Source: Hevea brasiliensis (lineage: Eukaryota; Streptophyta; Magnoliopsida; Malpighiales; Euphorbiaceae). Taken from it: a stretch of 64,000 nt of DNA. A program made the position numbers and the translations under genes. Where the stretch lies: contig NC_079493.1 in NCBI RefSeq assembly GCF_030052815.1, positions 119,499,132 through 119,563,131 of the forward strand, given 5' to 3'. The notes under the pieces were generated by a model that did not search any database, was not told the origin of the DNA, and saw only the letters and a list, made by a program, of their open reading frames with translations. Below, one piece after another: positions 47,902-61,164 of the stretch; the first letter of the stretch is position 1; the number at the start of each line of letters is the position of its first letter.

Positions 47902-50104
47902 AAGCTTTTGCTTGTCCTCAAGCAAACTTTAAAATGAAATGCAAAAAATTTTTAGGGGTGCCTTATCCAAAGAACTATGAAAATCACCTATTAAAGTAAC
48001 TTAACACACCTTCAGCCATACCAGCAATCCATATACCCATCCTTCAAAATGCAAAGAATCTAATGCTTATCCAAGCTTTCACCGCTTAGCCATCAAGTCA
48101 ATTATCATTCAAAATCCCCAAACCAACAAATCAAAAGAGATAGTCATGCTCAAAAAGAATTCTAGGACAATTGATAACCAAAGTATCTCAACATGGAATG
48201 ATAGAATTGAATGAATAGATGAATAGTTTTCCAATCCCATAGGCAAATTCCCTACTCCTATCTCCACTAATGTAGCAAGTACTATCAAGAGATCAAAGGT
48301 CTTTTTAGGGATGTAATGAGGCCATGGGGTTTAAAATGAGGCTAAGAAGAAAAATGGGTAAAAAGGGTTCAAAGCATGAGAATATTTTAAATTTTGACAA
48401 CATAAGGTACACTTTATTAAATCTTTTTCTCTTTTTTTTTTTTTAATATAGGAGAAAGAAATACACAATGAGGATTGTCAAGTGCTAGCATATTTTACAA
48501 GGCACATAAAATGGAGGGACATTTTGATACTTTAGACTTGTATTTTGCATTTTCTTTTGATGCTTGTCCCTAGAATTTGCCACCCCCAAACTCATTTCTT
48601 TTAATACTTTGGGTGGATTTCTTTCATTTTGAATGGCAATAGTGAAAAGCACATATACTAGCACTTTTTACAAGATGACAAGCATTTCTTCTCCCTTTTA
48701 TTGTATTTTTATTTTTATTTTTATTATTTTTTTAGAAAGTGTACCTAACATTCAATATTATTCTCATGAAAAGGGTTGGAGTGTTTGGTTCATTGGCTAG
48801 GTAGCAATAAGGATTTCAAGAAAAATTAGGGATAAAAAGGCTCAAAAGGGGTTTTCGAAGGTTAATTTTAATTAGGAAAAAGGCCAAAGGTTTAAAATGA
48901 GAGGGTTTAAATCAAAGAATGCCTAATCATTTCTCTTTTCAAGTATAAGCTGGTATTTCACCTTGAAAGGTTTAGAAAATTTGTTCTAGGATTGGTGAGA
49001 CATCATTTGACTACCTTATATTCAATAACTCCCTCTAAACACTTCCATCTCCAAATGACTAGTTGGGTGGCTTTTTGGCTAAGAAGATATAGGCAAGGGA
49101 TAACACTTTAAAACTTTGTACCTTTTAGGAAACTTTCAATCCACAAACCCAACTAAAGGTAAGTCAAATCACTCTCATAGGCACATTTTCAATACTCAAG
49201 GGATTTGGCAAAAGATTTTAATGCATGATGCATCATTCCTAAAATGAGTAATGCATTAACTAAATGGAGGGAGTCTATTTGTATGCAATGTGTACAATTT
49301 CTAAGTGATGTATAATGTGTGTGTAAATGTGTTATGTATATGTATGTGTGGAAATGTATGTAAAATATTTACAATATATGTAAATGAAATGGGATGAGAT
49401 GTTCCTATACTCAAAATGTGAAAAATGAAGCTAAAAATCAAAATGTGCACCCCCAAACTCAAAATTTGACATTGTCCTCAATGTCTCAAGCAGCAGATAA
49501 CCAAAACTCAAAGCAAATAATATTGACCAGGAATTGTAAAAATTAAGAGCAAAAAGAAAGAGTTACCTGGTATGAGAATTCAAGATAAAGGGATGCATAA
49601 GAAGCTGCACAGGTTGTGCAGAGTTAAGAGCTGTCCAGAACATGTGCATAGGTAAGGTGCATAAGCTATGCGGTGCTGCATAAGAGGCAATATATGTTGC
49701 ATAGGCTATGCAGGACAGTGGCATAAGGGGAATACAACCTGTGCAGTTTTGCAGAAGTAGAAGAAAGAGTTGCACAGGCTATGCAAAAGTTCTGCATGAG
49801 GAAATTCATAGCTGTGCAGTGTATACAAAAGCTGCTGCATGGGAATTGGCAAGGGGAAATGTACAACCAGCAGTAAAAGTATTGAAATATAGACAGAGTA
49901 TGGGCAAATATGTACAAAAGGGCAATAAGTGCAATAAAAATCAAAGAAGACTAATGTAATAGTTATCCAATAAAACTTCAAGAAAAACAGAATTTAAAAC
50001 AAACTAATTCAGAACTAACAAACATAATCCAAAACAAACTATAAATGTTTGAACATATTTACAAAGGAAAAGTCCTACAAGTTGGAACAAAAGTAAAACA
50101 AACA
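47902..50104 (-). other. Athila copy B 3' noncoding region
   Basis: About 2.2 kb lies between ORF3 and the polypurine tract, without the solo LTR present in copy A. No gene is supported. TGCATAAG/TATGCA motifs cluster at 49590-49830. Confidence 0.7.
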
Positions 50105-51695
50105 CTAATCTAGTTCTATTGTCTTGCCCTTGTCCAAGGATGTTGCTAAGGGGCTGGTGGCTGCTGCCGGCTGTCGAAAAGATGGTGCTGGAGGAGGTGA
50201 TGGAGGTGGGGGTGGCATGCCCAAAAAGATCATGAGTTGCTTCACCATCTCCTTCAGTTCTTTCTGTTTGTCCCTGGTTTCCATGACAAGGTCAAATAGT
50301 TGATCATGACGATCCTTGAGTGTATCAAGACCAGTGTCAAGCTTCCTATCCACAAAGAATATATCATCACTAAGCCTTTCAAGATAGGTGAATAAGGCTT
50401 TAGTGTTGAATGTAGGAGGTGCTGTGGATGAGGAAGGTTCAGCTGTAGGAGGTATGGGCTGAGCAGAGGTAGCTGGAATGTCCTGAGCAGGCTGAGGGGG
50501 TGGGGTAGGTGTAGTAGGGTGCTGTGGGACTGATGTGAAAGGTTGGGTTTCTGGTTGTGCAATAGGCTCAGTTTCTGCTGCAGGGTGGACAGTATCAAAA
50601 CATGACAAATTGAACCCTGTTTTGGTTAAGTGTGCAGTATCAAAATATGAAGTGTCCTCAAGTGCTGGTATTGAGTGCTCTGCAGGATTAAAACCAAAAT
50701 GCTTGGCTATGACAGTGATGAGCCCACCCAAAACAATGTCACCTATGGATTTGGTGGCAATATGCAGCACATGTTCACAAAAGAAATAACCAGGAGATAC
50801 CTTAACTTTATGAAATGCACACCATAACATAAATAGTTCAGATTTTCCCACAAAGACTGTAACTAGTCCCTCTGCCCAATATGGTGCTAGCCATCAGCCT
50901 ATGAATAAACCTAAGTGCAGGGTCAAGTATTTGGGATGTTTTTGATCTTCCAGCAGAGAAAGTTTGAGGTTGGTTTGTTATGATTCTCCAAAATTGGGCA
51001 GCATTCCAAATGCCCTTGTTGGCTACCTCTACTCCAGTATGTGGTACTCTAAATAACCCATCAATAGCAAAACCAAAAATGCTATGAAATTGGTCCAATG
51101 ACAGTTCTCTATTTTGCCCCAAGCATCTAAATTTCATAATTGGTTTATGGTCTACATCATGCAAGTTGAGGGTAGCAGAGAATGAAGAAATAAACTCCAA
51201 AACTAGAATTGGATAAACTATCTCTTGCTTATGCACAAATTCAGTCCAACCCATGCCATCAAGATATGCAACTACATTGTCAAATAAACCAAGAGATTGT
51301 AAAGCATCAGCAGATATATACCTAGTGGGTTGTACCTTCCTATCCTTAAGGCGCTTAAAAGCTGCTTTTTGAATCGTATCAGGGAGAGGCCAGGGTAGCT
51401 TTGATACAAATGAGGTTGCCGAAATTGTCTTTTTGCTGGAAGAGGGTGTAGAGGCTGGAGCTTTTGGCTTTTTGGGAGGCGGTTCCGACAATGGGGTGGG
51501 TGGGTCTTTGCGTTTGGACAGAGGAGGAGCAGAGGACATGGGTCGCACAGATTTGGACCGGATTTTGCATTTGTATGTGGTTGGGGGAGGTGGTGGGGGT
51601 GTCGCTTGTGGAGGAGAATTGGGATTAGGGGGTATCGATGACAATGGAGAGATTTCGAGAGGAGAAGGTGGACGGGAATGGGGAGGGGACTCCAT
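50105..51695 (-). pseudogene. Athila ORF-1-type protein, copy B (one frameshift)
   Basis: Starts MESPPHS at 51695, with the same layout as the copy A gene at 7497-9098: Pro/Ser/basic N terminus, conserved middle, Pro/Gln/Ala linker and charged C-terminal segment. Reading continues to the stop at 50105 except for a frameshift near 50840-50860, where copy A reads GTSSGAVGK. Most differences between the copies are substitutions that keep the frame, so the protein was probably under selection until recently. Confidence 0.8.
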
Positions 51696-51924
51696 TGCCG
51701 ATGGAGAAGATGGAAGAGATAAGGGGAAATGAAAATGTAGGAGGAAATTTATGGTTTATGTGATGAAAGTGCTAGTGGAGAAGACGGGATAGAGACGGTG
51801 AGAATGCCGGAAGGAATGGAGGTTGAAGGACGGTCGTGGGGTGAAGAGGCGGGAAGTGGAGGTGGGGATTTTTGTTTGCCGAAAATGAATTTGAATCGGG
51901 TTTGTAAGAGATCGCATAAGGGGA

Positions 51925-52880
51925 AAATGATTTATGCATAACCTGCACTCTTTTATACATGTTTCGTAATGATTTAAACTTCAGAGAAATGGCTTATGCA
52001 CAAGTGCATAAGTCATGCAATCGCCCTTATGCATGTTTCTACAGTATTGAAATCTTGGGTTGGTGGTCATGCGGTTGTGCATAGGTCATGCACTTCCTTA
52101 TGCAAGTTTCGGTGACCCTTGAAATTTTGAGGAGCGAAGTCATGCGGAGTGCATAAGTTATGCACTCCTTATGCATCTCTCGTATGGTTGTTCGTAAAAT
52201 CGGGTCATGCGTAGTGCATAGGTTATGCACTTTGCTTATGCAATCGCTCGGCAATTTTTGTTATTTTTGGTTTGTGGTCATTCAGATGTGCATAAGTCAT
52301 GCAATCTGCTTATGCACTCTTCGGTGGGTTTTGAGTTTGAGAATGAGGTCATGCGCCAGTGCATAAGTTATGCACTCGCTTATGCGTGTCTCGCAACTTT
52401 GGTTTTTCTGGTTTTCGTCATGCGTATGTGCATAGGTTATGCACTCGCTTATGCACCCTTGGCAAGTTTGAATTTTTGAGTTCTTGGTTATGCGGAAGTG
52501 CATAACTTATGCACCTTCCTTATGCACCCTCGGCAAGTTTGATTTTTCTGGTTTTCGGTCATGCGTATGCATAGGTTATGCACTCGCTTATGCACCCTCT
52601 GCACTGGAAATTCAGAGTTTTTGGTTATGCGTATGCATAGGTTATGCACTCGCTTATGCACTTCTACAGAGAGAAAATGCAGAATTTGAAGTTGTGCAAA
52701 TGTGCATAAGTCATGCACTCACCTTATGCAAGTTTTGACAGATATGAAATTTGACAAAATGAGGTTATGCAGAAGTGCATAAGCTATGCACTCTCCTTAT
52801 GCACTTGCAATAAAGGTGGAAAATGGCAAGAATTGTGGTTATGCAGGATTGCATAAGCTATGCAGTTGCTTATGCACAAG
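51925..52880 (-). repeat. Palindromic TGCATAAG tandem array (copy B)
   Basis: Thirteen or so units spaced about 65-75 bp carry TGCATARGTYATGCA variants (for example at 52007, 52078, 52150, 52217, 52289, 52361, 52430, 52499, 52569, 52634, 52702, 52777, 52849), each followed by CTTATGCA. It is the same spacer position as 9320-10250 in copy A, but in monomeric form. Confidence 0.85.
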
Positions 52881-53654
52881 TTAGCAAGATCAAGAATGCA
52901 ATAGAACATGGATTGCAAGTGTGAAAAATACCCTAGAATGAGGAAATATAATTCCATGAAGCATAAACCATGAGAAGTTTCACCAAAAACACATCAATAT
53001 ATACAAAGTATATCAAAAAGGCATCACACAAGCATGTAAAAATGGATCCTACATAAAAGACCTTTGAGAACTATGCCATTTTAAGACAAATTCTGCAAAT
53101 CAACATTTAGCACATAAAACTCCATAAAATTTGCATGAAGTTGCATCTAACCACAAATGAGAAATGAACTTTCCAAGTTTTGCCAAGAAAATGCAGCATT
53201 TCTACCTTGTATCCTATAACCCAAAGAAGCTCAAAACTGCAAAAATGACTCACTTACCACCATATTAACATTATAAGCACAAGTATTAAAAAGTTACACA
53301 CCCAACCTCACCAAAACACAAGCCATTTGCTGCAGACACCCTTTTTGCTGCAGATTTCATTTTTCCTCTGCATGAACTAGATTGCAGCTCCTGCACAGAT
53401 TATGCAGCAAAAACTTATCAGTTCTTTTGAAGGACAAAATTTTTCAAGTTAAGAATTACTTCCCAACACCACCAAATTTTCGTCATTGAATTACATCTAC
53501 AAGGGACAAGATTTAATAATGTCAAAAATTACATTTGGGGAGATTTAAGATAAAACAAAATCAATGAAAATGAAAGTAAATTAGCAAAAGCAAAATAAAA
53601 GGACTTGGGATGCCTCCCAAGAGGGCTATTTTATAGTCCTTAGCTGGACTTTTC

Positions 53655-56560
53655 ATGAATTTCACGAAAAGAGGTGAGGGATTGGAGAGCTTGTAACACT
53701 TGCTCCTATTATTGGGTCTCCGCTATGTAATGTTTCAATCTATGCCCATTGACCTTAAAATTCTGATTTTTCACTCCACATTTCAATTGCTCCATAAGGG
53801 AAAACCTTAGAAATTCTATATGGACCAGTCCACCTTGACTTGAGTTTTCCAGGGAACAATTTCAATCTCGAGTTGAACAACAAAACTAAATCACCTTCTT
53901 TGAATTCTTTTTTTCTCAGATGCTTATCATGCCAAACATTAGTTCTATCTTTGTAAATACTGCACTTTCATAAGCATCCATCCTCAATTCCTCAAGCTCA
54001 TTAAGTTGTAACAACCTTTTTCACCACTTGCTTAAGATCAAAATTCAAGGTCCGAATGGCCCAATATGCTCTATGTTCTAGCTCCATTGTAAATGACAAG
54101 ACTTACCATACACCAACCTAAAGGGAGTAGTTCCTATAGGGGTTTTGTAGGCAGTTCTATATGCCCATAAAGCATCATCTAGTTTGATAGACCAATCTTT
54201 CCGAGAATTGTTCACTGTTTTCTCCAAAATATGCTTGAGCTCTCTGTTAGAAATTTCAACTTGTCCTGAAGTTTGAGGATGGTATGGGGTAGCTATCTTG
54301 TGCACTACACCATACTTCCTCATTAAGCTCTCAAATTGCTTATTACAAAAATGGGAACCCCCATCACTCATTATAGCCCAGGGAGCTCCAAATCGCTCAA
54401 GACAAATTTCTTCAAAAATTTCACTACCACTCTAGCATCATTAGTTGGAGTTGCAATAGCTTCCACCCACTTTGACACATAGTCAACCCCAACTAAGATG
54501 TATCTATTACCATATGAAGGAGGGAATGGCCCCATAAAATCTATTCCCCAAACATCAAATAATTCCACTTCAAGAATATTATTTAGGGGCATTTGATCTC
54601 TTTTTGACAAATTACCACTCCTTTGACATTTATCACAATTCAACACAAATTTCCTCACATCCTTAAAAAGATTTGGCCAAAAGAAACCAGCTTGCAAAAT
54701 TTTACTAGCTGTCTTAGAGATGCCAAAATGACCTCCATAATCAGAAGCATGGCAATGATGCAAAATACTCTGAACCTCCTCTTCAGGAATACATCTTCTA
54801 ATTAGACCATCACAACATCTCCTAAAGAGTAAAGGATCATCCCATCTATAAAATTTTACTTCATGCAAAAACTTTTTCTTTTGTTGCCATGTCATTCCTA
54901 GAGGTAAAACTCCACAAGATAGATAATTCACAAAGTCTGCATACCAAGGTAGTTTAGCAATAAGAGAGAAAAGTTGTTCATCCAAGAAAAACTCATCAAT
55001 AGGGATTTCATCCAATTCTTCACCATCCAATTTCAACCTACTAAGATTATCAGCAACTACATTTTCAACTCCTTTCTTATCTCTAATCTCCAAATTAAAC
55101 TCTTGTAGCATCAGAATCCACCTAATGAGCCTAGGTTTGGCCTCCTTTTTACGGAGCAAATACCTGATGGCTGCATGATCTGAAAATATAACCACCTTTG
55201 AGTCAATAATGTAAGGCCTGAACTTTTCCAATGCAAAGACAATTGCTAAAAATTCATTTTCAGTTGTTGCATAATTTGTTTGAGCCTCATCCAGGGTTCT
55301 ACTAGCATAATAAATAGCATAAGCCTTTTTGTCCTTTCTTTGACCAAGAACAGCCCCAATTGCATAGTTGCTAGCATCACACATAATTTCAAAAGGTAGG
55401 TTCCAATCAGGTGGTTGCATGATTGGTGCAGTGATAAGAGCTTGCTTCAACCTGCAAAAGGCATCCAAACACTCTTGGTCAAATACAAATGGTGTGTCAT
55501 TACTTAACAAATTGGACAAAGGTTTAGCTATTTTAGAAAAATCCTTGATAAAGCGTCTGTAGAACCCGGCGTGTCCTAGGAAACTTCGAATTCCTTTGAC
55601 ATTGGTAGGAGGAGCCATCTTCTCTATCACTTCAACCTTGGCTTTATCAACCTCTATTCCTCTGTTAGACACCAAAAATCCAAGCACTATCCCTTCCTGA
55701 ACCATGAAATGACACTTTTTCCAGTTTAACACAAGGTCAGTATCTGCACATCGCTGCAAAATTTTAGAAAGGTTAGCCAAGCATATATCAAATGAAGATC
55801 CATAAACAGAGAAATCGTCCATAAAAACCTCCATTATGTCTTCAATGAAATCTGAGAAGATTGCCATCATGCACCTTTGAAAAGTGGCTGGTGCATTACA
55901 TAACCCAAATGGCATCCTTCTATAAGCAAAGGTTCCATATGGACAAGTAAAAGTGGTTTTCTCTTGATCATTTGGATGGATAGGGATTTGAAAAAAACCT
56001 GAATATCCATCTAAATAGCAAAAGTAAGAATGCCTAGCTAGTCTTTCCAACATCTGATCAATGAAGGGAAGTGGAAAATGATCTTTTCTAGTGGCAACAT
56101 TTAATTTTCTGTAATCTATGCACATTCGCCAACTAGTCACCGTTCTAGTGGGAATTAATTCATTATTTTCATTTTTGACAACTGTCATTCCACCCTTTTT
56201 TAGAACAACATGTACTGGGCTCACCCAAGGCATGCTCGAGATAGGATATATGATCCCCGCATCAAGCAACTTCAAAATTTCCTTTTGACAACTTCTTTCA
56301 TATTTGGGTTCAACCTCCTCTGATGTTCAATAGATGGCTTACAATTTTCTTCCAAAATGATTCTATGCATGCAAAAGTGTGGGCTTATTCCCTTAATGCC
56401 ATCTATGGTGTATCCTAAGACTTTCCTAAATTGTCTCAACACTCAGAATAACTTATCACCTCTAAGGTACTCAAATTTGCATTTACAATTACTGGATAAG
56501 TGTTATTAGTGCCAAGAAATTCATACCTGAGCTGAGAAGGAAGTTGCTTAAGTTCTACCT
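53655..56560 (-). pseudogene. Athila copy B pol: reverse transcriptase, RNase H, integrase (frameshifted)
   Basis: One long frame (56275-54371, 634 codons) covers RT with FMDD near 55820, RNase H (CDAS, FSDH) and the integrase zinc module ([11 protein letters not shown]...CDKC) plus the first catalytic Asp (GIDF). It is broken at about 54395. The second catalytic Asp and Glu (SDGG, QVEIS) continue in the next frame, 54371-54078. The integrase C terminus (54078-53655) has several one- and two-base indels relative to copy A. Upstream of 56275, indels near 56285 and 56450 separate it from protease. Confidence 0.88.
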
Positions 56561-59172
56561 TAGGTGCATCTTCTTCCTTGAATGATGGTTGCTTAAATTC
56601 AACTTTTTCCTTTTGTGTGAGTTGAAAACTGGAGCAGAAGTGAATGGTGGACTTCCCTCTAAGTGTTGAGCATATGCAGCTACAAGAGGGTTGTCATAGT
56701 CTATGCCTCCTCCATGAACCAAACAATTTTCAAGTGGATCTTCTGGATATTTCTTTCTGAAGTGTTCTTCAACCAGCTCATCAATGATATCAACTCTCAA
56801 GCAAGTATCAGCTTCAGAATGATGCTTTTTCATAGTGTTATTAATATTGAAAACCAATTGCTCTTCACCAACCCTAAGAGTCAATTTTTCTCCCTTAACA
56901 TCAATCAATGCTCCTGCTGTAGCCAGGAAAGGCCTTCCCAAGATGATTGGGATATTAAAATCTTCCTCCATGTCCAAGATGACAAAGTCAACAGGTATGT
57001 AGAATTTCCCAACCTTCAGAGGCACATTTTCCAAAATCCCTTCAGGATACTTAATTGACCTGTCAGCTAACTGAAGAGAAATGTGGGTTGGTTTAAGATC
57101 TCCCATGTTGAGCTTCTCATAAATGGAAAGGGGCATAAGGCTAACACTAGCCCCTAAATCACATAAAGCTTTTGTAGAACAAGACTCTCCAATGTGGCAT
57201 GGAATTGAAAAACTCCCTGGATCCTTGAGCTTTGGAGGAAGTTTCCTTTGGAGGATAGCACTACATTCTTCTGTCAAAGCTACAGTTTCATCATCTTCAA
57301 GTTTCCTCTTGTTTGAGAGAATTTCTTTCAAGAATTTTGCATAAGAGGGCATTTGTGAAAGAGCATCAACAAAAGGCACATTTATGTAAAGTTTCTTCAA
57401 AACCTCTAAGAACTTCCCAAATTGCCTATCAAGCTTGGCTTTGTGAAATCTTTGTGGAAAGGGAAGCTGTGGCTTGTAGGGTTCAGGAGGTATATATTTC
57501 TCTTCCTTCTCTTCAATTAAATCTTTACCTTTTTCTGAAATCTCTTGTTTTTCACTCTCATCAAGATTTTTCTCATTTTCTCTCTTCTCACTGCTTTTCA
57601 CTCTTCTCATCATTTATAACTTTTCCACTTCTTAAAGTAATAGCTTGACATCGCTTCTCTTGGATTTACTGGTTGGCTTGGAAGCTTTCCAAAAGACTTA
57701 GCACTTGAGGAGGATGCTTGTTGTGCAATCTGGTTTTCCAGCATTCTGTTGTGTGTTTGCATCTGTTCCAGCCTTGCTTTCACCTCTCTCATCTCCTCAT
57801 CATGCTTATTTTGGTTAGCAAGTATCTGTTGCAATAAAGCTTCAGTGGTGGAATTTCGTTCTTGCTGTTTTGGTGGAGGGTTCATATTTTTCTGCTGAAA
57901 ATTAGGCAGTGGTTGCCTATTTTGCTGATATGGAACTCCTTGTTGCTGATGTGGTTGAAAATTCTGATTTTGAACTTGATTTTGCTGATTTCCCCATGAA
58001 AAGTTGGGATGATTCCTCCAATTTGGATTGTAAGTTTGAGAATAAGAATTCCCCATTTGTTTGTTTCCATAATTACCAACATATGCTGCTTGTTCTCCAT
58101 ATTCTACTCCACAGCTGGTAGTTTCCTCTGCATAAGCCACTTATTGTGAACTTCCAGCTGATGAGGTTGAACTAACCAACATACTTAGATCTTCCATCTT
58201 CTTAGCAAGGACATTTGTAAGTGCATCAAACTTTGCATTAATCATGTTGAATGGATCAAGATCATACATTCCAGCAGCTTGCCTCTTTTGAGTTAGAGCT
58301 GGTCCTCTTGGACTACTCCAAAGATGAGTATTCTTTGCTATTTTCTCTAATAGCTCATAAGCTTCATCTTCATGCTTAATGATAAATTCTCCTCCTGTTT
58401 GAGCATCAATAATTCCTCTGATTGCAGGAGTGACATTTGTGTAGAAATTCTGATTTATCATCCATTTTGGAATGGCATGATGTGGGCATAATCTCTCTAA
58501 TTCCTTCCATCTCATCCATGACTCATATAGAGTTTCATCTTCTCTTGGTCTGAAAGCTGTCATTTGATTCCTCAACTCTTGAGTTTTTCCAGGTGGAAAA
58601 TATTGTGCAAGAAATGCATCAGTGAGCTGCTCCCAATTTGTAATGGAGTTGTGAGGTAAAGAATCAAGCCAATCCAATGCTCTATCTTTCAAAGAGAATG
58701 GGAATAGCTTCAATCTTGCTGCATCATCAGACACTCCAGTTGTTTTTGCATGTCACGCATCATAGCAAACTTCTTGAGATGTGTGTGTGGATTTTCGTAA
58801 GGATGTCCTCCAAATTGAGAATTTTGAATCATTTGAAGAACTCCAAAATCCATCTTGTAGCTATTTGCATCAATCCTTGGTCTTGCTATGCTCTCTCAAG
58901 TCATCAAAACGTGGAAAAGCATGATCCATCATACTTCCCTAGGCATTAGCATTAACAACTTCTTCACCTTGGGCTGCATTTTCGTTGTTTTGACCATTTC
59001 AAAGATTACCAACACCAATTCTAATCCTCTCATCACCATGTCCGCTTCTAATTCAGCTTTCTCTCAATGCTTCTTTCCTTTTTCTGGTTTCTTTCTTGTT
59101 GGCCTTACAAAACTTTTCAATTTCAGGATTAAACAGTAAGGATGTGTCAATTGTGCTTCTAGCTCTTCTCAT
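56555..59172 (-). pseudogene. Athila copy B gag-protease (interrupted)
   Basis: Expected start ATG 59172. Several indels lie between 59172 and 58740. A clean gag core runs 58734-58141 and ends at a TAA where copy A has CAA (C-to-T on the coding strand). The Gln-rich part is 58140-57655, with a frameshift near 57620-57650. Protease is intact in the 57613-56555 frame, with DLGAS and LGRPFLATAGA. The gag domain matches copy A residue for residue over most of its length. Confidence 0.83.
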
Positions 59173-59286
59173 AAAAGATTAAGAGTACCTGAAAAAGAAC
59201 AAACAAACACAAAATGAAAAGATAACAGAGATAAAACTAAAAAACAACTAAAATAATCAAAAATTCAATATTAAACAAACAACTCC

Positions 59287-59305
59287 TAAGAACGGCGCCT
59301 AAAAC
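59287..59305 (-). promoter_or_regulatory. Degenerate tRNA-Asp primer site (copy B)
   Basis: The minus strand reads TAGGCGCCGTTCTTAGGAG at the position of the copy A site TGGCGCCGTTGCCGGGGAG. The GGCGCCGTT core is kept, but the 3' half differs at several bases. That is surprising next to nearly identical LTRs. Confidence 0.65.
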
Positions 59306-59306
59306 T

Positions 59307-60914
59307 TGATGCGTCCCTACCGCAAGTGCACGGGTCGTACAAGTAGTATAGAAAAATATCGATCCCACGAGGAGTTGTGTTAATGATTGAATTTTCGATA
59401 TAAAAGTTGACTAAATCGAAGTATCTATGAAATTAAAATAATGAATTAATGGGTAATGGAGTATGCAATCTAAATGTGCAAAATTAACATTCTATTCAAC
59501 AATGTATTAATTAAACTAAAATTGCATCAAATTAAAATAAGCAAGTTCAAATATGGCAATATTCAAAATGACAAATGATTAAATTCGATTAGAAATTAAC
59601 AATGGTAAAAAAGGTGATTCCGGAGTTCGGGATTTCATATTCGAGCTATTTTGGGATTTTAAATTGGTTGTCCAATCCTATGAAACTTATGGGTTTTAAG
59701 GAGATTAATTCTTAAATCCTTTGAATTCCCTTTCGAGTGAGACAAAGAGTGCCTTAATCAAACTAATCCTACTTTCGTGGAGTTAGAATTAATTAAGACC
59801 CTTTAAGTTCTTTAATTAACTGAATCCTCTTAATCCTTAGCCTATTTCTAGGTCTAAGTTAATTAAGTCCAATTTCTTGATTATCTATCACAAGATCTTC
59901 TCCTTTCGGTGCTTCAACCATGGATTAAGAACATCACTTAATGGGATCCTACACTAAGCATGTCATTAAGCATACAAGAAATGAATAAAACTCATTAGGA
60001 CCACAAAATATGGATTACCCAATCAAAATCCACAAAATATCTCAAATATTACAACCCTTACTCCAGAATCAAAAGTAAACTACTCACTATCCATAATGCT
60101 TACAAGATATGATGAGTTTAAATGGAAATAAAGCTTTAATCTAAGCTAAGAAGTAAGAAATTAAACACTAGAAATGTAGAAAAATGTAAGGGAAGAAAGA
60201 AATCTGCAAATCTTGGTTGAGAATGGTGTGGAAGGTGAAAGTGACTCCTCAAATTCTCGCCTCTTCTCCTTTCCTTTCTCGCTCCTTGTCTCCCCTTCTA
60301 AAATGAGAAAATGGGACTATTTATAGCATTTTTCCGACATGGAGCCCTAAAATAGTATGTTCTAGGAGGAATTGATTGAGGGAATCTTACGCCACTCATT
60401 AATGAACTCTTTATGGATCAGATAAGTGGATCGCATAAGTTATGCATCCCTTATGCGCTTACCGGGTTCTGAGTCACTTATGCGAAATCGCATGACTTGG
60501 TTCATAGGTTATGCACAAGTCCGTGAAGGAGCAGACGGGAGGCGAGAATGTGCATAAGCTTGCGTCGCTCCTTATGCACATTTCGGCCGGTTCTGAACAG
60601 TTGATCTTTCTCCTTATGCAGACTGCATAGCTTATGCGGCAAGTTATGCACAATTTGGTCAATGCATATTTCAGCTTGAAAACTTGTTTTTGACATCTTT
60701 GGCTGTAGAAGACACTCCTCAATGGCAAAATTCTCTTCAGTCCTTCAAAAACACCATTTTTCCTACAAAACAAAGTAAAAATTACAAATTAATCCAAAAT
60801 TGACAATTATGGAAAACTAACTAAATAACTAATGAAATTAGCTAAAAGTGACTAATAATCAAATAAAATAGCTATGAAATTAAACCTAAATGATTATGCA
60901 AAATGTATGCATCA
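59307..60914 (-). repeat. 5' LTR of Athila copy B (1608 bp)
   Basis: Starts TGATGCGTCC and ends GTATGCATCA. Minus-strand TATA box CTATAAATAG is at 60317-60326 and palindromes at 60415-60670. Target duplication CCCTC follows at 60915-60919. Confidence 0.94.
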
Positions 60915-61161
60915 CCCTCCTAACCAATTTATAAAGAACGCCAAAATTAAATCTACTTACCCTTATTAAGGGACGAGGTGGGGTGCCTAACACCTTCCCC
61001 ACCCGTTTACGGACCCCGAACCTAGAATCTCTGTCTTGAAATGGTTTCAATTTTCCTCCAAATGGTTTTCTTTAGTTTCCCTCAAAACTAAGGTGGCGAC
61101 TCCTCACTCCTTCCCACTTCGGTGAGTGATCGTCCAGGCGACCGCAAAATCCCTTGCGACA
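60915..61161 (+). repeat. 5' LTR of the Ogre-like element, right part
   Basis: Resumes after the CCCTC duplication and ends CCTTGCGACA at 61161. It includes the GGGTGCCTAACACCTTCCCC block shared with the solo LTR at 2975-5953, and GGTGGCGACTCCTC at 61091, which resembles the primer site about 70 bp downstream. Confidence 0.82.
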
Positions 61162-61164
61162 GCT

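Larger units (their letters stand above)
46274..60914 (-). mobile_element. Athila-type Ty3/gypsy retrotransposon, copy B (full length, 14.6 kb)
   Basis: LTRs are 46274-47886 and 59307-60914. Perfect 5-bp target duplication CCCTC at 46269-46273 and 60915-60919. The internal order on the minus strand is primer site, gag-protease, RT-RNase H-integrase, palindromic spacer, ORF3, 3' region and polypurine tract. It sits inside the 5' LTR of the Ogre-like element and is therefore younger than that insertion. The two LTRs are nearly identical over R/U5, but differ by many small changes in the stretch corresponding to 47220-47640. The left LTR starts TA rather than TG. Confidence 0.95.
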
